Shown here in pieces: positions 50,657 to 58,863 of a DNA stretch of 64,000 bases (positions are counted from its first letter, which is position 1; each line of letters opens with the position of its first letter). The DNA lies in NCBI RefSeq assembly GCF_019049655.1, contig NZ_JAFMOX010000063.1, positions 62,001 to 126,000 on the forward strand, in the 5' to 3' direction. This DNA is from Rahnella rivi (GTDB taxonomy: Bacteria; Pseudomonadota; Gammaproteobacteria; Enterobacterales; Enterobacteriaceae). The translations under genes and the position numbers were made by a program. Below the pieces are notes generated by a model. That model had not been told where the DNA came from. It ran no database searches and saw nothing but the letters and a program-made list of their open reading frames with translations.

Positions 50657-51314
50657 AAATTGTTCCATTGAAAATAAACTGCAATATCAGTAATACCTTC
50701 CGCCCGCCGCGCCATGCAGGGTTGCGTAAGCGATATATAAACTGTGTTTGCCCTTCCCTGTTAAACCTTAACTAAACCAGAACCCCTTATGCGTTCTCTT
50801 TGCTGACACATTACGACATAATATGTCAGTGCCTTATTTTACTGCCTTAGGATAATTCTCTCAACGCAACAATCATAATTCTCAGTCTTAACATTGTCGA
50901 GAGCCCGTACCGGCAGAGAGTGGAATTCAGATTATTAAGAAGTTTTCGCGATAATCTACAAAAAAGCCCTGCCCGCAGAATTAAAAACCGCAAAACAGAA
51001 AACAAAAGGTGAATAATGCCAGCAGGAAGGCTGTTCTGACAGATATAGTGCCTGGGGAAATTGTTGAGGAAATATTATTGCAGTCTGATTGACATTTACA
51101 TGCTGAAAATAAAAGGCGTTTAGATTTAACTTGCCATTTACACTATGTCACAGCACATAAACATTCTCACTGCATTCGAGCAGGCTGACTAGGAATTTTC
51201 GCGTTTTTTTCGCGAAATTTCTAATTAGTGAGATCTATAAGATTTTCCGCACGAATCGCTCACGCACAACCACGCCAGAGGGCCGCTGGCCGCTGACGTG
51301 GCTGCATGGGCTGG
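50657..51314. other. Intergenic region between the LuxR gene and the HAD phosphatase gene
   Basis: About 650 bp without a supportable gene. A long imperfect inverted repeat at 51189-51230 (GGAATTTTCGCG, T run, CGCGAAATTTCTAA) could be a terminator or a regulator site. The rest is AT-rich promoter-like sequence. Confidence 0.5.
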
Positions 51315-52139
51315 TCAGCCGTGATTAACGTCAAATGGCGCACGGCCATTCAGCCAGTCATCAATCACTTTCAGCACGCCCTCTTCCCGGTTGGATGGCG
51401 CACGGTATTTGGCAGCCGCTTTTGCCGGTTCAGAGGCATTTTCCATCGCGAAACCGTATCCGGCGTAGCTGAGCATCTCCAGGTCGTTCCCGCTGTCACC
51501 GAAGGTCATCACTTCTTCATCGCGAATGTCATAACGCTGCTGGATTTTCTTCAGGCCGTTCGCTTTGTGATTACCGGTAATGATCAGGTCAATCGATCCA
51601 TGGCCGCTGGTGACCGGCGCAACAATGTTGCCGAGTTGCTGGGTGATTTCCCCCATCAGCGGATACACGTCATCTTCCACATAGCTGAGTGCAAATTTAA
51701 AAATGGTGTCATCGATGTGCGCGTAGGTCGGCACTTTGCTCAGACGGTGATAGTAATGGCTCATGCGACGGATGAACTCTTCATCGGTGCCCTCGAGCAC
51801 GTAAGCCCCTTTTCTGCCGCAGACAAGGTTATTGATGCCGGGCGTGCGGCCAATCCATTGCAGGACCTGAGAGACCTGTTCACGCTCCAGGCTGGCGCAA
51901 TACAGCTCCTGCTTTTTATCGACCACGTAAGCGCCACCTTCGGCGACGTAGGCGATCTGGTCATCCAGCTCATCAAAGAAGGATTTCAGCTGGTAATACT
52001 GGTTGCCGCTGGCAACCACAAATTTGATACGGCGACGCAATAATTCCTGATACTGCTCGCTAAAACGTGCCTGGTTATATTCGCTATATTCATTCAGGAA
52101 CGTGCCATCCATGTCGACGGCGATAAGTTTTACGGCCAT
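51315..52139 (-). CDS. HAD-IIB (Cof-type) sugar phosphatase
   Basis: A 274-residue cytoplasmic phosphatase of the Cof/YbiV/YbjI group. Motif I is LIAVDMDGTFL with both catalytic Asp residues, motif II VVASGNQYYQL, motif III the Lys of NHKANGLKKI and motif IV TFGDSGNDLEML. The C2B cap lies between motifs II and III. Members dephosphorylate sugar phosphates, FMN or similar small substrates. E. coli pairs YbjI with the MFS protein YbjJ, and here an MFS gene follows upstream in the same direction. Confidence 0.91.
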   Translation of the reverse strand: MAVKLIAVDMDGTFLNEYSEYNQARFSEQYQELLRRRIKFVVASGNQYYQLKSFFDELDDQIAYVAEGGAYVVDKKQELYCASLEREQVSQVLQWIGRTPGINNLVCGRKGAYVLEGTDEEFIRRMSHYYHRLSKVPTYAHIDDTIFKFALSYVEDDVYPLMGEITQQLGNIVAPVTSGHGSIDLIITGNHKANGLKKIQQRYDIRDEEVMTFGDSGNDLEMLSYAGYGFAMENASEPAKAAAKYRAPSNREEGVLKVIDDWLNGRAPFDVNHG

Positions 52140-52180
52140 TGCAGCTCCTACAGGGTCAGATGATAAAAGGCGAAAATAGA

Positions 52181-52210
52181 AAAAAAGCGGGCGTTTTACG
52201 ACCCGCCCGC
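52181..52210 (-). terminator. Terminator of the MFS gene
   Basis: Read on the minus strand, a GCGGGCG/CGCCCGC stem with a 10-base loop is followed by a run of T. It lies between the MFS and HAD phosphatase genes, so they may not be one transcript. Confidence 0.75.
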
Positions 52211-52241
52211 GGTTCAGTGTGACTCAGTTATCCCAAAATCA

Positions 52242-53414
52242 TTAATATTTTAATTTGTACGCGCCGAAGGTGATGATCAGGAAAGCCGCCGCGACGCCTG
52301 AGAATGCCACGTACAGGCTGGAGAGATGCGCGATAAACCCGATCAGCGCCGGGCCGCCGAGCACGCCGAGATAACCCAGCGTCGCCACCATCGCCACCGA
52401 CATATTGACCGGCATGACTTTCTCCTGCCCTGCGAGAGTGATCAGCACCGGCACGATATTCGCCGCGCCAATACCCACCAGCGCAAAACCACACAGTGGC
52501 AGGATCCAGCCCGGTAACAGCACCACCATCAGATAACCGGCAATGCCCAAAATGCCGCCCACCACCAGCACACGTTTACGCCCCAGCGCGCTGACGATGG
52601 CGTCGCCGGTCATGCGCATCAGCGACATTGCGACAGCAAAGACGGCAAACCCCCAGCCCGCATGTTCCAGTGCCAGACCACGTTCGCGCGTCAGGAATAC
52701 GCCGCCCCAGTCAAGTACCGCGCCTTCGGCCATAAAGCAGATCATAGCCATCACCGCCATCAGTACCAGGCGGAAGTTAGGCCGTGGTTTGGCTTTTCCT
52801 TCAACGTGCTCTTCCTCATGCGCGCCAAACGGCAACAGGCCACGACAGGAGTACGCGGTCACGATAATCACCAGTGCGATGGCGTAAAACGTACTGCCGA
52901 GCGGTGAAACGCCCGAGCTCAGCAGCAACGAACCGCCGCCGGCACCGGCGATACAGCCGACGCTCCATAAGCAGTGAAAACCGGACATCAGCGGCTTATC
53001 CGCGGCCTGCTCGACCAGCGTTCCCTGCACGTTCACCGAGACATCTGCCAGCCCGATGCCCATGCCGAAAATGAACAGGCTCACCGCCAGCAGCCAGATG
53101 TCGCTAAACAACGCCAGCAGCGGCAGCATCAGGCAATACAAAATGACCGAGGCGATGATCACCCCCCGGCAGCCAAACCGGCCAATCAGCCGCCCGGATC
53201 CCAGCATGGAGAGTAACGAACCCGCGCCGAGGCACAGCAGCAGCAGGCCGAGATCTCCCGCTTCCGAATGCGTGCGTAACTGCGCGTAGGGCACCAGCGC
53301 GGCCCACAACCCCATCGCCATGCCGGTGACAAAAAAGATTGAGCGGGTAGCGACCCGTTTGGCCGGGCTCCCGATGTGGTCAGGCGTATCAGGTAGTTCA
53401 GATGAGAGTGACAA
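52242..53414 (-). CDS. MFS transporter (YbjJ-like)
   Basis: A 390-residue, 12-span inner-membrane transporter of the major facilitator superfamily. MGLWAALVPYAQLRTH at TM1, SGRLIGRFGCRGVI after TM2 and NVQGTLVEQAADKPLMSGFHCLWSVG around TM4-5 resemble E. coli YbjJ and the fucose/sugar MFS-like group. Substrate unknown. It lies next to the HAD phosphatase gene in the ybjI-ybjJ manner, and downstream of a ROK regulator gene, all on the same strand. Confidence 0.85.
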   Translation of the reverse strand: MSLSSELPDTPDHIGSPAKRVATRSIFFVTGMAMGLWAALVPYAQLRTHSEAGDLGLLLLCLGAGSLLSMLGSGRLIGRFGCRGVIIASVILYCLMLPLLALFSDIWLLAVSLFIFGMGIGLADVSVNVQGTLVEQAADKPLMSGFHCLWSVGCIAGAGGGSLLLSSGVSPLGSTFYAIALVIIVTAYSCRGLLPFGAHEEEHVEGKAKPRPNFRLVLMAVMAMICFMAEGAVLDWGGVFLTRERGLALEHAGWGFAVFAVAMSLMRMTGDAIVSALGRKRVLVVGGILGIAGYLMVVLLPGWILPLCGFALVGIGAANIVPVLITLAGQEKVMPVNMSVAMVATLGYLGVLGGPALIGFIAHLSSLYVAFSGVAAAFLIITFGAYKLKY

Positions 53415-53493
53415 AAGGCGTTCTCCGACGGTCAGATGAGTTATTAAAAGTCTTTTAATAAGTGCCGAGTATATTGGCGTCCGGAAACTAAAG

Positions 53494-54507
53494 TCAATGC
53501 GCGCCGGTCTGCGTGCTGAAGGCGACGTGACGGTTATAGTTGTTTAACGTCAGTTCGGTGATGCCTTGCAAGTAATCCTGACGCATCGACGGCCTGTACA
53601 CCAGTTCAGGCATATGCTCCTGTGGAATGTGCTGGTGGCAGCGCGCGAGTAATTCCGGGATGAGCGCCTGGCTGATTTTCGGGCCGGACAGCGCGATAGT
53701 CATTGGGTTGATGATCGCCGCCAGCGAGACGATGACTTTTGACATTTCGTCGGCCACCGGCAGTTTATCCATCCCGCTGAACGGCAGATTAGACACCTCA
53801 CCGGCAAACTGGCTGGCACCCTGCAACACCTGCCCGTTGATCACCATGCCGCAGCCGAGGCAAGGCACTTCCGGTTTGAAAATATAGGCCACCGGCGCAG
53901 TGATTCCGGCGCAGCTGCTGCGATAAAAGCCGTAGGCGGTGTAGTTCATGTCATTGTCCACCTGCACATAAATAGCGAAACGGTCGCGCAGCTCCTGCTC
54001 CACCGGCACACCGGCGAAGGCGCTGATGTCGCAGGTCGCGACCTGCCCTTTCACCACCACCCCCGGCAACCCCAGCCCCAGCGCGGTGATGTTCGGATAC
54101 TGTGCCAGGATACCGGCGACAAGGCGATAAAACCCCTGCCGGTCCTGTGGCAGAAACCGCTCTTCACCCTGCGCCAGACATCCGCCAATGGCAGTATTCA
54201 CGGTCCAGACGATCTGCGCTGCGGCGTCACTTCCCTGCACATAAATACTGAGCACCGAGAAATAATCCGGGTTGTACGCATACCGCTGCGCAGGGCGGCC
54301 ACCGCGCGACACTTCACGTTCCAGCGCCAGCACTTCACGGCTGCCGCTCAGTTCATTCAGCACGGTGCCGCAGGTGGCGACGCTCAGCCCCGTCGCCACC
54401 GCCAGCTCAGCTTTGGTCGCAGAGCCCAGTGATTTCAAAGCATGGGTGACCAGCACCACATTATTGATTTTCATTTCACGGGTTGTACGGTTGAGCGGAG
54501 TAAACAT
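53494..54507 (-). CDS. ROK-family transcriptional regulator with degenerate zinc motif
   Basis: A 337-residue protein with an N-terminal winged HTH (ATKAELAVATGLSVATCGTVLNELSGS) and a ROK kinase-like domain (ALGLGLPGVV, VDNDMNYTAYGFYR). The usual ROK Zn motif CxCGxxGCxE is reduced to CLGCG without the second Cys pair, so it may not bind zinc as others do. The start at 54507 follows GAGG with 5 bp. It is upstream of the MFS gene on the same strand, with 79 bp between, and may regulate it. Confidence 0.86.
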   Translation of the reverse strand: MFTPLNRTTREMKINNVVLVTHALKSLGSATKAELAVATGLSVATCGTVLNELSGSREVLALEREVSRGGRPAQRYAYNPDYFSVLSIYVQGSDAAAQIVWTVNTAIGGCLAQGEERFLPQDRQGFYRLVAGILAQYPNITALGLGLPGVVVKGQVATCDISAFAGVPVEQELRDRFAIYVQVDNDMNYTAYGFYRSSCAGITAPVAYIFKPEVPCLGCGMVINGQVLQGASQFAGEVSNLPFSGMDKLPVADEMSKVIVSLAAIINPMTIALSGPKISQALIPELLARCHQHIPQEHMPELVYRPSMRQDYLQGITELTLNNYNRHVAFSTQTGAH

Positions 54508-54576
54508 ATGGCCTCGGGCAAACAGGTAAGAATGGCGGGTAATTTAGCACAAAGTGGAACCGGTAAGCGCCTGCGG

Positions 54577-55464
54577 TTACCCCATGTTCAGCACGCGTCG
54601 GGTGAGTTCTGTCTCGGCCACGCCTTCGTCATGCCCGTCGGTAAAACAGGCACCGGTCACCGCTTCGTGCAGATCCGGGAAGTGATAGACCGCATTCACG
54701 CACGACGGCCCGCCGCCAGAATGCCCCACAGACCGCCCGCTCTCGCCCATTGCTCCGCTCATCAGCCCCAGCGCGTAACCGCATTCGGTCCATGGCCGAC
54801 CTGCAAGGGCACCGGCGAGAAGACGGGTCACCTGCATGTCGGCCAGCGACGCCGCGCTCAGCAGGTTGCCGCTGAATAATCCGTGCAACAGTCTGGCCGC
54901 GTCGCGTACGTTGCCGGTCAGGCAGCCGTGATACACCCAGCCCGGATGGTAAGTGCCGGCGGCGGCGCAGTGAAGCCGGGCGAACTGTTCGCGGGTGGTG
55001 GCAAGGGTTATGCTGGTCAGCCCGAGCGGTGTCGTGATGAAGTCAGCCACCAGTTGCGCAAAACTCCGCCCTGATGCGGCTTCGATGTGTTCCCTGGCCA
55101 GCATGTAGCCGACATTGGAATAAGACCAGCCCTCGCCTGGCGCAAACAACATGCCGTTGGCTAACGTGGCACTCAGTAACCTGTCGCGTGACCAGGGTTG
55201 ATCACCGGCAGCCACCGCGGCGTGATAAGCCTTCAGCGCGCCGTAATCCGGCAATCCGGCGGTGTGACTGAGCAGTTGGCGCAGCGTGTAAGCCCCGCCG
55301 TCAATCCCTCTGTCCAGATCCACCGCACCGTTTTCACGCAGCTTCAGCGCACAAATCGCGATCGCGGTTTTGGTGAAGCTCCAGTAAGGAAAGCGGGCAT
55401 CGGCATCGCCTTCGCTCCTTTCCTCACCCGAGGCGGAAATACAATACGAATGGAATTCAGGCAT
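54577..55464 (-). CDS. Serine hydrolase, class C beta-lactamase-like family
   Basis: A 295-residue protein of the beta-lactamase/DD-peptidase superfamily. The catalytic SFTK (SxxK) is near residue 31, the YSN motif follows at WSYSNVGYML, and a HSGG motif stands in for KTG (VGHSGGGPS). No signal peptide is seen, which is unusual and points to a cytoplasmic esterase or peptidase rather than a periplasmic lactamase. The start at 55464 has GAGGT upstream. It lies between the ROK gene and the amino-acid transporter. Confidence 0.85.
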   Translation of the reverse strand: MPEFHSYCISASGEERSEGDADARFPYWSFTKTAIAICALKLRENGAVDLDRGIDGGAYTLRQLLSHTAGLPDYGALKAYHAAVAAGDQPWSRDRLLSATLANGMLFAPGEGWSYSNVGYMLAREHIEAASGRSFAQLVADFITTPLGLTSITLATTREQFARLHCAAAGTYHPGWVYHGCLTGNVRDAARLLHGLFSGNLLSAASLADMQVTRLLAGALAGRPWTECGYALGLMSGAMGESGRSVGHSGGGPSCVNAVYHFPDLHEAVTGACFTDGHDEGVAETELTRRVLNMG

Positions 55465-55486
55465 GACTGACCTCATGACATGAAAG

Positions 55487-55512
55487 AAAACGGGCGCTGA
55501 TGAAAGCGCCCG
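55487..55512 (-). terminator. Terminator of the amino-acid ABC transporter operon
   Basis: The stem CGGGCGC/GCGCCCG with an 8-base loop is followed, on the minus strand, by TTTTC. It lies 6 bp after the ATPase gene. Confidence 0.75.
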
Positions 55513-55517
55513 TCGGG

Positions 55518-56240
55518 TTATAGTACTTTACTCAAAAATTCACGGGTTCGCGGATTTTCCGGCGCGGTAAACAGTTGCTCAGGCGGCCCCTGTTCCTGAA
55601 TCACGCCCTGATCGATAAACACCACCCGGTCGGCCACTTCACGGGCGAAGCCCATTTCGTGCGTGACGATCACCATCGTCATGCCTTCCAGCGCCAGCTG
55701 TTTCATCACCGCCAGCACTTCGCCCACCAGTTCCGGATCCAGCGCCGACGTCGGTTCATCGAAAAGCATGATCGACGGTTCCATCGCCAGCGCACGGGCA
55801 ATCGCCACGCGCTGTTGCTGGCCGCCGGACAAACTGGAAGGCCAGGCGTCGATTTTGTCGATCAGCCCGACTTTTTGCAGCAGCTTTTCGGCACGCGTGA
55901 CCGCTTCGGCTTTCGACAACCCTTTCAGCGACATGGGCGCCATGATCAGGTTTTCCAGCACGGTCATGTGCGGGAACAGATTAAAGCGCTGAAACACCAT
56001 GCCCACGCCGGAACGCAGCGTATTCAGATTGGTTTTCGGATCATGCACCGCAAAACCGTTCACCACCACTTCACCGCCGTTAGGCTTTTCCAGCGCGTTC
56101 AGACAGCGCAGGAAGGTGCTTTTGCCAGAGCCGGAAGGCCCGATAATGCACACCACTTCTTTCTCTGCGATGTCACAGGAAATGCCGCGCAACACGTGCG
56201 TTTCGCCAAACTGTTTCTGTAAATCCTTAACGTGAATCAC
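55518..56240 (-). CDS. Polar amino-acid ABC transporter ATPase (GlnQ-like)
   Basis: A 240-residue ABC ATPase with Walker A GPSGSGKST, signature LSGGQQQRV, Walker B IMLFDEPTSALD and switch His in VTHEMGFA. It is the length of GlnQ. I place the start at GTG 56240 (MIHVKDLQKQFG), 9 bp after GAGG; a TTG at 56249 is too close to that site. It overlaps the permease gene by 14 bp. It drives import of a polar amino acid with the two following genes. Confidence 0.9.
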   Translation of the reverse strand: MIHVKDLQKQFGETHVLRGISCDIAEKEVVCIIGPSGSGKSTFLRCLNALEKPNGGEVVVNGFAVHDPKTNLNTLRSGVGMVFQRFNLFPHMTVLENLIMAPMSLKGLSKAEAVTRAEKLLQKVGLIDKIDAWPSSLSGGQQQRVAIARALAMEPSIMLFDEPTSALDPELVGEVLAVMKQLALEGMTMVIVTHEMGFAREVADRVVFIDQGVIQEQGPPEQLFTAPENPRTREFLSKVL

Positions 56241-56991
56241 TTTTGCCAAACCTCTTTTCCATGTGTTGAACCAGCAGCGAGAGCAGGAAAGTCAGCACCC
56301 AGTAAACCAGTGAAATGGTCAGGTAGGGTTCCCAGTAGGTGGCGTAAGCGCCGGAAACGGTACGCGCGGCGTAGGCCAGATCGGCCAGACCAATCGCCGA
56401 AGCCAGCGAGGAATCTTTCACAATCGCGATAGCGTTATTCCCCAGCGGCGGCAGAATGCGGCGGAATGCCTGCGGCAAAATCACTTTGCGCATGGTTTTG
56501 CCCCAGCCCATCCCCAGCGCACGGGATGCTTCCATCTGACCGTTGTCGATAGACTGAATACCCGCACGGAAAATCTCGGAGACATAGGCTCCGGCGTTCA
56601 GGGTGATCGCCACCACGCAGGATAAAAACGCGCCGTAATCAGACCGTAATGCGCGGGCAAACTCCGAAGACATCAGGCCGTTAGCGACCAGAATGCCGTC
56701 ACGCGGATTGATAAACAGCGGCACCAGCGCAAAGTGAACCACCATGATCTGCACAAACAGCGGCGTACCGCGAAACGCACTGACGTAAATGCGCACCGGC
56801 CATTGCACGGCAAAGCGCAGAATGTGTTTCCACGGGCCGTCGTCGGCGCGCGCCATGCGGCCGAGGCCGAGCAGCAACCCCCAACTGGTGCCTAAAATGA
56901 CGCAAATAATGGTGCATTTGATGGTCATCAGCGCGCCCTCGACAAACAGCGGCGCGTATTCTGAGATTATCTCCCAGCGAAATCCGGTCAT
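56227..56991 (-). CDS. Polar amino-acid ABC transporter permease (HisM/GlnP-like)
   Basis: A 254-residue inner-membrane permease with about five spans. The EAA loop is visible as EASRALGMGWGKTMRKVILPQAFRRILPPLGNN. FRGTPLFVQIMVVHFAL is typical of the His/Glu/Gln/Arg type. With a single permease gene it probably works as a homodimer. It sits between the binding protein and the ATPase genes. Confidence 0.9.
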   Translation of the reverse strand: MTGFRWEIISEYAPLFVEGALMTIKCTIICVILGTSWGLLLGLGRMARADDGPWKHILRFAVQWPVRIYVSAFRGTPLFVQIMVVHFALVPLFINPRDGILVANGLMSSEFARALRSDYGAFLSCVVAITLNAGAYVSEIFRAGIQSIDNGQMEASRALGMGWGKTMRKVILPQAFRRILPPLGNNAIAIVKDSSLASAIGLADLAYAARTVSGAYATYWEPYLTISLVYWVLTFLLSLLVQHMEKRFGKSDSR

Positions 56992-57051
56992 ACCTGTCCT
57001 TGTTCAGGGGCGTGTTACCGCCCCTGATTAACGTTGTTCGTGTTGAAAATA

Positions 57052-57819
57052 TTATTGAGCGGGAAGCGTTGGAACGTTCTTATCAAACCAGGTTTCGTAG
57101 ATTTTCGCGTAGGTGCCGTCAGCCACGATTTTCTTCAAACCGGCGTTGATTTTACCCAGCAACTCGGTGTTGTCTTTCGCCACCGCAATACCGAAATACT
57201 GACGCTCAAACTTGCTGTCCGGCACCAGTTTCAGGGCTTTTTCAGGATGGGATTTGATGTAGTACTTCACCACGCCCACGTCGCCGACGGCTGCGCCGAT
57301 GCCGTCTTCCGCCAGTTCCTGCAACATCAGCGGCGTGTTATCAAAACGTTTGATGTCGGTGCTGTTTTTGCCGAGCGTGTCGGACACCACAATATCCCCG
57401 GTGCTGGAGTTCACCACGCCCACTTTCTGGCCTTTCAGCGCGGCAACGGAATCTACTTTAGAATCCACAGGCACCACGATGGACTGTTCGGCCGGGAAGT
57501 AAGGCGCGGAAAAATCGACCATCGCTTTACGTTTGTCGGTAATGGTGATGCCGGAAATGATGATGTCGCGGTCGCCGGAATTGAGCGTAGCGAAAATACC
57601 TTCCCACGGCGTGTTCACCAGTTTGATGTCAAAGTTTTCCGCTTTGGCAATGGCTTTGATGATGTCGATATCAAAACCTTCCAGCTGTTTCTGGCTGTTT
57701 TCATATTCGAACGGACGGTAAGTGCCGCCGGAACCGACAACGTAGGTCGTCTGTGCGGCAAAGGCTGATGTGATTAAAGAAGAAAGCAGACACCCGGTGA
57801 GAATTAAGGACTTAAGCAT
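57052..57819 (-). CDS. Periplasmic amino-acid-binding protein (GlnH/ArtJ-like)
   Basis: A 255-residue class-3 solute-binding protein. Signal peptide to about AFAAQ. Features are VGSGGTYRPFEYENSQKQLEGFDIDIIKAIA (the family signature), SGITITDKRKAMVDFSAPYF and GAAVGDVGVVKYYI. The ligand is likely a polar amino acid. Starts at ATG 57819 with AGGAG upstream. First gene of the three-gene operon, with an AT-rich promoter region between it and the divergent lipoprotein gene. Confidence 0.9.
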   Translation of the reverse strand: MLKSLILTGCLLSSLITSAFAAQTTYVVGSGGTYRPFEYENSQKQLEGFDIDIIKAIAKAENFDIKLVNTPWEGIFATLNSGDRDIIISGITITDKRKAMVDFSAPYFPAEQSIVVPVDSKVDSVAALKGQKVGVVNSSTGDIVVSDTLGKNSTDIKRFDNTPLMLQELAEDGIGAAVGDVGVVKYYIKSHPEKALKLVPDSKFERQYFGIAVAKDNTELLGKINAGLKKIVADGTYAKIYETWFDKNVPTLPAQ

Positions 57820-58026
57820 GGTCACTCCTGTGTGATTGTGTTTTTATGCATATAATTTGCATAAAAATACACAAATTGACGAAGCGCTTCAACTTAAAGT
57901 TGTGTGGCGGTTACAAACTGAAGAGAAGATTGTTCCGAGTTCCCCGTCATCGCATTCATCTCAATCCTCAGATCGGGTATATTGATACGCAGATCACAAA
58001 AATCCCTCAAAGGAAGATACCGAACT

Positions 58027-58818
58027 ATGAGTTATCGTTTTACCCTTGCTGCCGTTGCAGCCGTTTTTGCCCTCACAGGATGCGCAAAACCGAAAACCGC
58101 CGAACAGGCACCGGCTTTCGATTTCGGCTCGACGCGGGTAACCGTGACGCATATCCCGACGAAAACCGATGATGGCACCAAACTTTACGTGACCGTGGAT
58201 GACAAAGACGCCGGAGCGCTGGGCGTCGGCGAGTCTCTGGAGGTCAAACTGCCTGAGGGCAAACATAAAGTGGGTGGCTATGCCCGCTCACTGATTGGCC
58301 GCGTGTCGATTTCCCCTGTCGACGTCACGACATCCAGCGATGTGATTAGCCATGTCACCTATTCTGTGGCGGATCTCAAACCCACCTTCTTAGTGCGTGC
58401 CGCCACACCGGTGCCGAAACCTAAGTCAGAATCCATTCCGGCAGAACCTGTTCCTTCACTGCCGAATATTCAAATGGAAGCCCCGGCAGCCGCTGAGCAA
58501 ACGCAGGCGGCAACGCCAGCTACACCGGCGACCACTGAGCAAACCCAGGCCGCAACGCCAGCCACACCGGCTGCCACTGAACAAACGCAGGCGGCAACGC
58601 CAGCCACACAGGCGACCACTGAGCAAACGCAGGCCGCAACGCCAGCCACACCGGCCGCCACTGAGCAAACGCAGGCCGCGACGCCAGCCGCACCGGCCAC
58701 CACTGAGCAAACGAAAACTGTGACGCCAGCCGCACCGGTCACCAATGAGCAGGCGAAAACCTCACAGGAATCTGCCACTCAGGACGTCACAAACCTGACG
58801 CAAACCCCGCAGGCGTAG
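58027..58818 (+). CDS. Lipoprotein with C-terminal 14-residue tandem repeats
   Basis: A 263-residue lipoprotein with lipobox LTGC (Cys about residue 19). A folded domain covers about 30-125 (VTVTHIPTKTDDGTKLYVTVDDKDAGALGVGE, GYARSLIGRVSISPVDV), resembling DUF-type enterobacterial lipoproteins. A Pro-rich linker follows, then six copies of a 14-residue unit of the type EQTQAATPATPATT. The repeat tail is flexible and could span the cell wall. ATG 58027 is chosen because AAGGAAG lies upstream and it gives a good signal peptide. Confidence 0.85.
   Translation: MSYRFTLAAVAAVFALTGCAKPKTAEQAPAFDFGSTRVTVTHIPTKTDDGTKLYVTVDDKDAGALGVGESLEVKLPEGKHKVGGYARSLIGRVSISPVDVTTSSDVISHVTYSVADLKPTFLVRAATPVPKPKSESIPAEPVPSLPNIQMEAPAAAEQTQAATPATPATTEQTQAATPATPAATEQTQAATPATQATTEQTQAATPATPAATEQTQAATPAAPATTEQTKTVTPAAPVTNEQAKTSQESATQDVTNLTQTPQA
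58495..58746 (+). repeat. Six 42-bp tandem repeats in the lipoprotein gene
   Basis: Units begin at 58495, 58537, 58579, 58621, 58663 and 58705. The first five are nearly identical in sequence and encode 14 residues each; the sixth has diverged. Copy number may vary between strains through slippage. Confidence 0.9.
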
Positions 58819-58824
58819 CCCTCT

Positions 58825-58859
58825 TATCACCGCGTATTCAGCCTGAATACGCGGTGATA
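58825..58859. terminator. Long perfect inverted repeat between converging genes
   Basis: A 17-bp perfect inverted repeat with a 1-base centre (58825-58841 and 58843-58859; arm TATCACCGCGTATTCAG). It has no T run, but its position just after the lipoprotein stop and just before the kup stop suggests terminator or end-protection function. Confidence 0.6.
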
Positions 58860-58863
58860 GCCG

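Noticed and set aside
51189..51230. Insertion-sequence end
   Set aside because: The inverted repeat has a T-rich loop and no transposase gene or target duplication near it; a terminator or binding site is more likely.
58495..58746. CRISPR array
   Set aside because: The 42-bp units follow each other directly with no unique spacers and lie in frame inside a lipoprotein gene.
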